Shown piece after piece: positions 63,824 through 64,000 of a stretch of DNA of 64,000 nucleotides. The position numbers and the translations under genes were made by a program. Positions within the stretch are counted from its first letter, which is position 1; every line of letters starts with the position of its first letter. This DNA is from Sphingomonas profundi (lineage in GTDB: Bacteria > Pseudomonadota > Alphaproteobacteria > Sphingomonadales > Sphingomonadaceae): contig NZ_CP046535.1 of NCBI RefSeq assembly GCF_009739515.1, positions 2,790,001 through 2,854,000 on the forward strand, read 5' to 3'. Below the pieces are notes generated by a model. The model was not told where the DNA came from. It made no database searches and saw only the letters and a program-made list of their open reading frames with translations.

Positions 63824-64000
63824 TCAGAACTTCGTCCGCACCGTCACCCCGTAGGTGCGGGGTTCGGCCAGGAAGGCGCCATAGAGGCGGTTGGCCGATG
63901 CCTGCTGGCCGTTCAGCACGGAGAGCGTGTCGCCCGTGCCCTGCGTCGGCATGTTGAACGCCACCTGCGTATAGTCGACGTCGAAGATGTTCTGGCCCCA
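63824..64000 (-). CDS. TonB-dependent receptor (C-terminal end only)
   Basis: The last 58 codons are in the window; the gene starts beyond base 64000. The ending GQQASANRLYGAFLAEPRT then YGVTVRTKF with a terminal Phe is the typical last beta-strands of an outer-membrane TonB receptor barrel. Ligand unknown. Confidence 0.75.
   Translation of the reverse strand, partial: WGQNIFDVDYTQVAFNMPTQGTGDTLSVLNGQQASANRLYGAFLAEPRTYGVTVRTKF

Noticed and set aside
1-64000. tRNA or rRNA genes
   Set aside because: The intergenic gaps were read for cloverleaf ends and T-loop sequences on both strands; none was convincing.

Overview
The window is about 64 kb of GC-rich (roughly 70%) alphaproteobacterial chromosome. 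It most likely comes from Sphingomonas or a close relative. This rests on the PEPxxWA-type PEP-CTERM proteins, a GapR (DUF2312) protein, the order ruvB / ybgC-tolQ-tolR-tolA-tolB-pal and yebC-ruvC-ruvA, a MaeB malic enzyme next to mutS and glnD, and a TonB-dependent receptor at the right edge. I found no rRNA, tRNA, prophage, transposase or CRISPR array. Many genes overlap by ATGA or GTGA, so operons are compact, and several starts are GTG or TTG chosen from the Shine-Dalgarno (SD) position.

Left part (1-12.2 kb): a cut acyl-CoA dehydrogenase, a GST, a Crp/Fnr regulator, a COG2509-type flavoprotein, the tRNA hydroxylase TrhO, a CPA1 Na+/H+ antiporter and a small secreted protein. These are followed by an ArsR-SRPBCC-VOC-DUF1428-VOC operon and a large protein that fuses a trypsin-like protease to a DNA/RNA non-specific nuclease. 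12.2-19.3 kb is a signalling block: a CheY-like regulator, a CHASE3 hybrid kinase with two receivers, a LuxR-type regulator, a divergent Hpt protein, and a cysteine hydrolase translationally coupled to a second hybrid kinase. 19.4-23.2 kb encodes a three-subunit molybdenum hydroxylase of the PaoABC type. 23.4-30.6 kb holds YjbQ, exonuclease III, a YbhB-like protein, DUF1810, Tag, two unrecognised genes, and a GNAT-EamA-ispG operon.

Middle (30.8-46.3 kb): DUF3140, ruvB, GNAT and Nudix genes, then the complete Tol-Pal envelope system. An extra small lipoprotein resembling the TolA C-terminal domain sits between tolA and tolB. Next come a divergent pair of PEP-CTERM proteins, an isoaspartyl peptidase, and ruvA-ruvC-yebC. 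The yebC-ruvC junction is interrupted by a DUF559 nuclease gene bracketed by inverted copies of a GC-rich palindrome. gapR, DUF1244, a HAD phosphatase, rpmJ and a lipoprotein gene follow.

Right part (46.3-64 kb): an M14 carboxypeptidase, gpmA, purE-purK, a KstD-like flavoprotein flanked by two NTF2-fold genes, a DJ-1/PfpI protein with an M20 amidohydrolase, maeB divergent from mutS, a DUF4349 lipoprotein, glnD, and the end of a TonB-dependent receptor. Intergenic DNA here and around 23.3 and 26.5 kb carries several dispersed palindromic repeat families.

All functional names come from reading motifs and overall sequence character by eye. No database search was run.
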